From the NCBI GenBank assembly GCA_022496805.1, contig CM040085.1, forward strand, positions 12,801,811-12,865,810: a stretch of DNA of 64,000 nucleotides, written 5' to 3'. The notes below the pieces were generated by a model. It searched no databases, had not been told where the DNA came from, and saw only the letters and a list, made by a program, of their open reading frames with translations. Below are positions 60,540-64,000 of the stretch, one piece after another (position 1 is the first letter of the stretch; each line of letters opens with the position of its first letter). Made by a program: the position numbers and the translations under genes. Origin of the DNA: Pohlia nutans (taxonomy: Eukaryota > Streptophyta > Bryopsida > Bryales > Mniaceae).

Positions 60540-62068
60540 TAGGTCTGGCAGGTATGAGAATCAAGACAAAATGCTTTGTAAAACCACCAAGTGTGCAATC
60601 ATGGGTGGCATAAGCTTACTAGCATGTTCTAGAGAAAGCTAAAAACAACAAAAGAGTGACAAAAGGCTGCTCCCTACACCAAGAGGTGAAGAATTGAGGC
60701 CCCGTTGACCCTCTCGGTACCGAGAGGCAAAGATTTCTATTCCAGATGAGGAGGCTAGAGTTTCTAGCGAAGCTAAAACCCTAAATCATTTGTAGGAGCT
60801 CGTCACATTTTGAGCTGCTCGTTACCGAGCAGCAGCTGGAGTGACGGTGTTGGACAGCTGGAGCTAATACTTGGACAGCTGTAAACTACTCCAAGAATCC
60901 AACAATTGCCAAAGCGTCCTCTGATCAGCAAGCAAGCAAGCAAATGGTCATATTCATTAAAATGGCAAATGATCAGCAAGCAAGCAAATATTCACTAAGC
61001 TTACAACTTTCAAGTGTAGAGAGCTTTAAATACAAAATGCTTTGATGCATTTTGAGGTAGCCAACTCTAAACCTTGAGCTCTAAAATCCTGGAAAATATA
61101 TTAAATATAGGTTTAGCTGGGCTTCAGTCATCTTCAGTTGGGCAACTCAAAACGGCTTAATTTTTCTCAAAATTCAGTGTTCACTATGCCCACCGGCCAA
61201 TTTCGTGAAATTCCGTCTTTTTAACATACATGTGGTTGCAAGCAAATCAGCTCGGACTCACATCTTGACAACCTCCATATATGCATACTATATTCTAGTC
61301 TAACCAAGGCCCATAAACTGTTATGTTCCAGCCATATGAGAGGATCCTGCAGTGTTACGTCAGACTCACGCATCATATGTCCTTGCGAGCTCTCACTCAG
61401 CAGCTAAGTTACTGTACCTTACTTGTTGCTCAGTGCCAAAGATTCTCTTATTATGTCCATTTAGGACTGACACTGGTGATGAAATTGATTAATTACTGGA
61501 GCCAGATCTAGAGCAACTGAACGGGGGGAGTTAAGTTACATGTAAATTTGCGTACCTTAACTTAGTCGGTCTTCTACATTCTTACACTCTCGTTACGATC
61601 GTTGATTGAGCTCTAAACACTACTACAGGTATAGAATTGCAACGGGTAGCTCAAAATAGAAGGATAGAAGATGAGAATCTGGTTCACAGGCAATGAAGAG
61701 AAAACACAGACCTCGTAAAGCTTGCTGGGAGAAGGGAGCATCTTGAGCTGCTCGTTACCGAGCTGCTCCTTGCACGAGCCAATCCTGATCCTCACTAGGG
61801 TTCTGGAGTTTCTAGATTTTTGAAATTCTGGAGTCGTGGGAGGGCCGAAGTTCAGGGAGGGCCGAAGCTCCGAAAGATTGAACGGGAGAGAGAGACAGAA
61901 TATGACCCCACCGCTTACAAAGGCAGGGAATGAGCGCAAGACAAAGGCAGGGGACTCTGAGAAAGCAAGCCAGAGAATCCTCATGTACTCGTACAACGGC
62001 CCAGGGTGTAATTTTACAGTGACCTCGTAAAGCTCGCCATGCACATGATGCTCCGCGGAAGGCATTTT
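60540..62068. other. Region between palindromic motifs; no intact gene
   Basis: Minus frames 60272-60535 and 61613-62092 are open for 87 and 159 codons. The second contains the translated motif twice (LGNEQLKM). Neither matches a family I know. A short direct repeat, CAGCAAGCAAGCAA, occurs at about 60928 and 60973. Confidence 0.4.
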
Positions 62069-62151
62069 GAGCTGCTCGTTACCGAGCAGCACCTGGAGAT
62101 ACCGTGCACAAAAAATCCGCGTGAACGAGGTCTTCAGTTTTAGGGTTTAGG

Positions 62152-62350
62152 CTGCACGAGCTCCTGACGGAGACGGAGGGCGTGACGGAGCTTCACACGG
62201 TCCACGATGCGCATGTGCCGGTGATTACATTCAAGTTTCACGACTAAACTTGCTGTACGCACAGCTGCCGCTGCGGGTGGTGCCGGAGGAGCAGGACATC
62301 GTGCAGGACAGCATCCTCCAGAGTGTAGACGAGCAAGAGTCGAGGGCATT
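62152..62350 (+). pseudogene. Poly(A) polymerase exon fragment, frameshifted
   Basis: The first part (62152-62244) reads LHELLTETEGVTELHTVHDA then HVPVITFKF. The second, in a shifted frame from 62247, reads NLLYAQLPLRVVPEEQDIVQ then DSILQSVDEQESRAF. Nuclear plant poly(A) polymerases have the same run (VTELHPVPDAHVPVIKFKF.G..IDLLYA, then VPEDLD..QDSVL..VDEQ..RSLNG). A stop (TAA 62245-62247) and a one-base shift separate the parts. Only this piece of the nucleotidyltransferase region is present, so it is a captured or relic fragment. Confidence 0.8.
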
Positions 62351-62394
62351 CCTGTCCTTGAAATCAAGCTGCTCGGTACCGAGCGGCAGCTGGG

Positions 62395-63052
62395 AACACT
62401 CCACAATCCCCTTAACAGAGCAATGCGAGATCTATAGAGAGCAGGGTGCAGGACAATACTTCGGGTTGAGTCTCTTGCACCACCAGAGCGCCATCGCCTT
62501 CCTCACTTACTTATGGTTCGCCTACATCTCCTGAGCGAACTGGAGATTGAAGATCTTCCAAGTCAGAAGCAATCGCCTCCTCGCCGCCAGCTTCTTTCCT
62601 CCCCTCCATAGATATGTCCTTCACGCAGAGTTGACACACTTGATAAGATTATTGCATCCTAAAAATTCCCATAAACCTAAAAATCTTATTGCAACATTAT
62701 ACCTTCTTGGAGCTCCGTGTTCTCATATCCAGGGCAGAGCGGCTCCAAATCTGCACGGAGAAGGCGAGGGAGAAGGGAGTGCGCTGCGGGAGAAGGCGTG
62801 GCGAGGGAGTAGGTTTAGGGTTTAAGGAGCAGGCGAGGGTAAAGGGAGCTGCCAGGAAGGGTTTGGCACCTTCCGCTGAGTTGGAGAAGTAGGGTACCCT
62901 AAACCTATTAGAGGGCCTCTACTACAACGGTTTAGGGTTACAATCGTCTCAGTCGTCTTTTTTGTATTACAAAAATAGGTCCTACACCTAAAGTAGTTAT
63001 CGGAATTGGAATTGTACATATAATTTCAATATCAATGCGACATCTACAATTC
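62395..63052. other. Spacer, no gene recognised
   Basis: The plus frame 62250-62534 continues past the poly(A) polymerase fragment (SAIAFLTYLWFAYIS) without a family match. A GA-rich stretch (62752-62850) and TTTAGGGT motifs are present. Confidence 0.35.
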
Positions 63053-63390
63053 CTTACCATTGATTCCGTCTGTTTGTATCCCGCTGCCGGAGACCTTGTT
63101 GAATGATCGTGTAGTTCTTCTATGAATTGCAATAACGAGCGTTGTTGGCTTGTTTCAAAAACACTTTCTATTGGAGCGTTCTCCAACCTAGGTGGGGCAG
63201 TTATGGTTGACTCCAGAAAGGAATGGGTCCTCACTGTTTCGAACAGATCAACGCCCACAGATCGAGCCTGTTGTCTGACCATTCTAGACCGAAGAAGCTG
63301 TCGTCTTATCCAATATCGAAGCCCTCCTCTTCGTCTCTTCTTCCTAGTACATCTTGGGGTAACCACTCCTATCTCAGACTCCTCCTGCAT
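63053..63390 (-). CDS. Hypothetical basic protein, possible first exon
   Basis: From ATG 63388-63390 the frame reads MQEESEIGVVTPRCTRKKRR RGG, then RYWIRRQLLRSRMVRQQARS and QFIEELHDHS, ending at ATG|GTAAGG (donor at about 63056). The Arg/Lys-rich block could be a nuclear signal. The frame runs on to 62938 if unspliced (150 codons). It faintly recalls the N-terminus of Harbinger-type transposases (RRYW.R), but this is too weak to assign. Confidence 0.3.
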
Positions 63391-63933
63391 TAGAGGTACA
63401 TTTCACCTTATTCTAACCCACACATTAACTCCTACATCATATCATTTAGCAATCCTAATGCGCATTTGGTAGTCGAAAGGGCTTTACTTATATACTATCC
63501 ACAACACAGCCTTGCCATTGTTTCCGCGCCTTCTTTTCTACTTCATGATCACGCGTATCGACCGAAATATTATATATATATTTATACAAAACTCTTTAGG
63601 CTATCATTGCCGGCGCCTCTTTAATACACCAGCTAAGGCACCCATTTCAATGAAGACTACATGTGCAATATTGCTAATTATAAAGGATTTTAGCATGTGG
63701 CCGTCATTTCAAAGAATATTCACTGACATTGCAAGGGTCTGGAATTGACTTTAGCGTATCTTTATTTATCCAAATGTTCATTCACATGTGATGTTCATTC
63801 ACCAGATGTAGTACTTAATCTTCAAACCCCCACTGCTAATGCTCTCTTTCGGTCTCTATTCAGATGTGCCTCTCCTCACTCATTTTTCTTGTTCTACTGT
63901 CTCCTGTCTTCTCTAGACGATTAGGTCCTGTCC
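63391..63933. other. Spacer, no gene recognised
   Basis: AT-rich; the plus frame 63512-63748 shows no domain. It may contain the promoter of whatever begins at 63934. Confidence 0.35.
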
Positions 63934-64000
63934 ATCATGGCGTTGATTCGGGCAGATAACCACTCGGTTCCAGTCACTATACCTTTGGGCATTGATGGAT
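63934..64000 (+). CDS. Possible gene start running off the window
   Basis: An ATG in a good plant context (CCATCATGGCG) opens a frame MALIRADNHSVPVTIPLGID that is still open at the window end. Too short to identify. Confidence 0.25.
   Translation, partial: MMALIRADNHSVPVTIPLGIDG

Larger units (their letters stand above)
60003..62394. repeat. Dispersed palindromic motif GAGCTGCTCGKTACCGAGCA, at least six copies
   Basis: Copies at 60003-60022, 60480-60509, 60812-60841, 61745-61768, 62069-62098 and 62368-62394. Weaker variants lie near 59628, 59893 and 60710. The core GCTGCTCG-TTAC-CGAGCAGC folds on itself, and three copies continue into AGCTGGAG or ACCTGGAG. Copies 61745 and 62069 are each followed on the minus strand by AAGATG/AAAATG and then CTTTACGAGGTC, so the repeated unit may be longer than the palindrome. 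Confidence 0.85.

Noticed and set aside
1..64000. tRNA, rRNA or snoRNA genes and full-length LTR retrotransposons
   Set aside because: I looked for cloverleaf-like box A/B pairs, rRNA text, long direct terminal repeats and polymerase motifs by eye and saw none; a short RNA gene could still have been missed.

Overview
This window looks like nuclear DNA of a land plant. It has GT-AG introns throughout, plant-type genes (ribosomal protein eL19, an ABCC transporter, an NRT2 nitrate transporter), TTTAGGG-type telo-box motifs, AT-rich spacers and many small inverted-repeat transposons. The eL19 protein and the overall mix would fit a seed-free plant such as a moss or other bryophyte or a lycophyte, but I cannot fix the species from the sequence.

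Layout. At 1.5-5.6 kb (minus strand) lies a multi-exon gene resembling plant transposon-associated Transposase_24-type proteins, with two in-frame stops and a homopolymer frameshift. From 7 to 13.8 kb there are only spacers and repeats. At 13.9-27.0 kb there is a large two-layer inverted duplication. The outer arms are old and diverged and carry relics of an F-box/kelch-like gene. The inner arms (15523-18777 and 20923-24177, 3255 bp each) keep exact register and look identical wherever I compared them; each carries a complete RPL19 gene, so the two copies stand head to head. The right outer arm ends against a broken GT14 (core-2/I-branching type) glycosyltransferase relic at 27.0-28.1 kb, which has a Stowaway-like MITE in its intron.

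At 30.3-41.6 kb (minus) a 31-exon ABCC-type ABC transporter can be joined into one open frame of 1370 codons. At 45.9-48.4 kb (minus) a four-exon NRT2 gene joins cleanly except for one TGA where the family has tryptophan. At 49.8-54 kb lies a cluster of MITE-like elements. At 54.6-59.3 kb (minus) is the most unusual gene: a ParB-like domain joined to a beta-class (motif IV before motif I) DNA methyltransferase fold with altered catalytic motifs. Ten exons join in frame but contain four nonsense codons. At 59.6-62.4 kb a short palindromic motif recurs at least six times and is mixed with a captured fragment of a poly(A) polymerase gene. A gene may start at 63934 and run off the window.

The genes do not form a pathway. 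The shared themes are mobile elements and decay. Several MITE families with different interiors share ends that begin CCC(C/T)TAAA next to TTAA, which recalls piggyBac-type termini. Nonsense mutations in three genes fall in otherwise preserved frames, several at expected tryptophan positions, which fits C-to-T decay. RPL19 (two copies) and the ABCC transporter are the only genes I consider intact.
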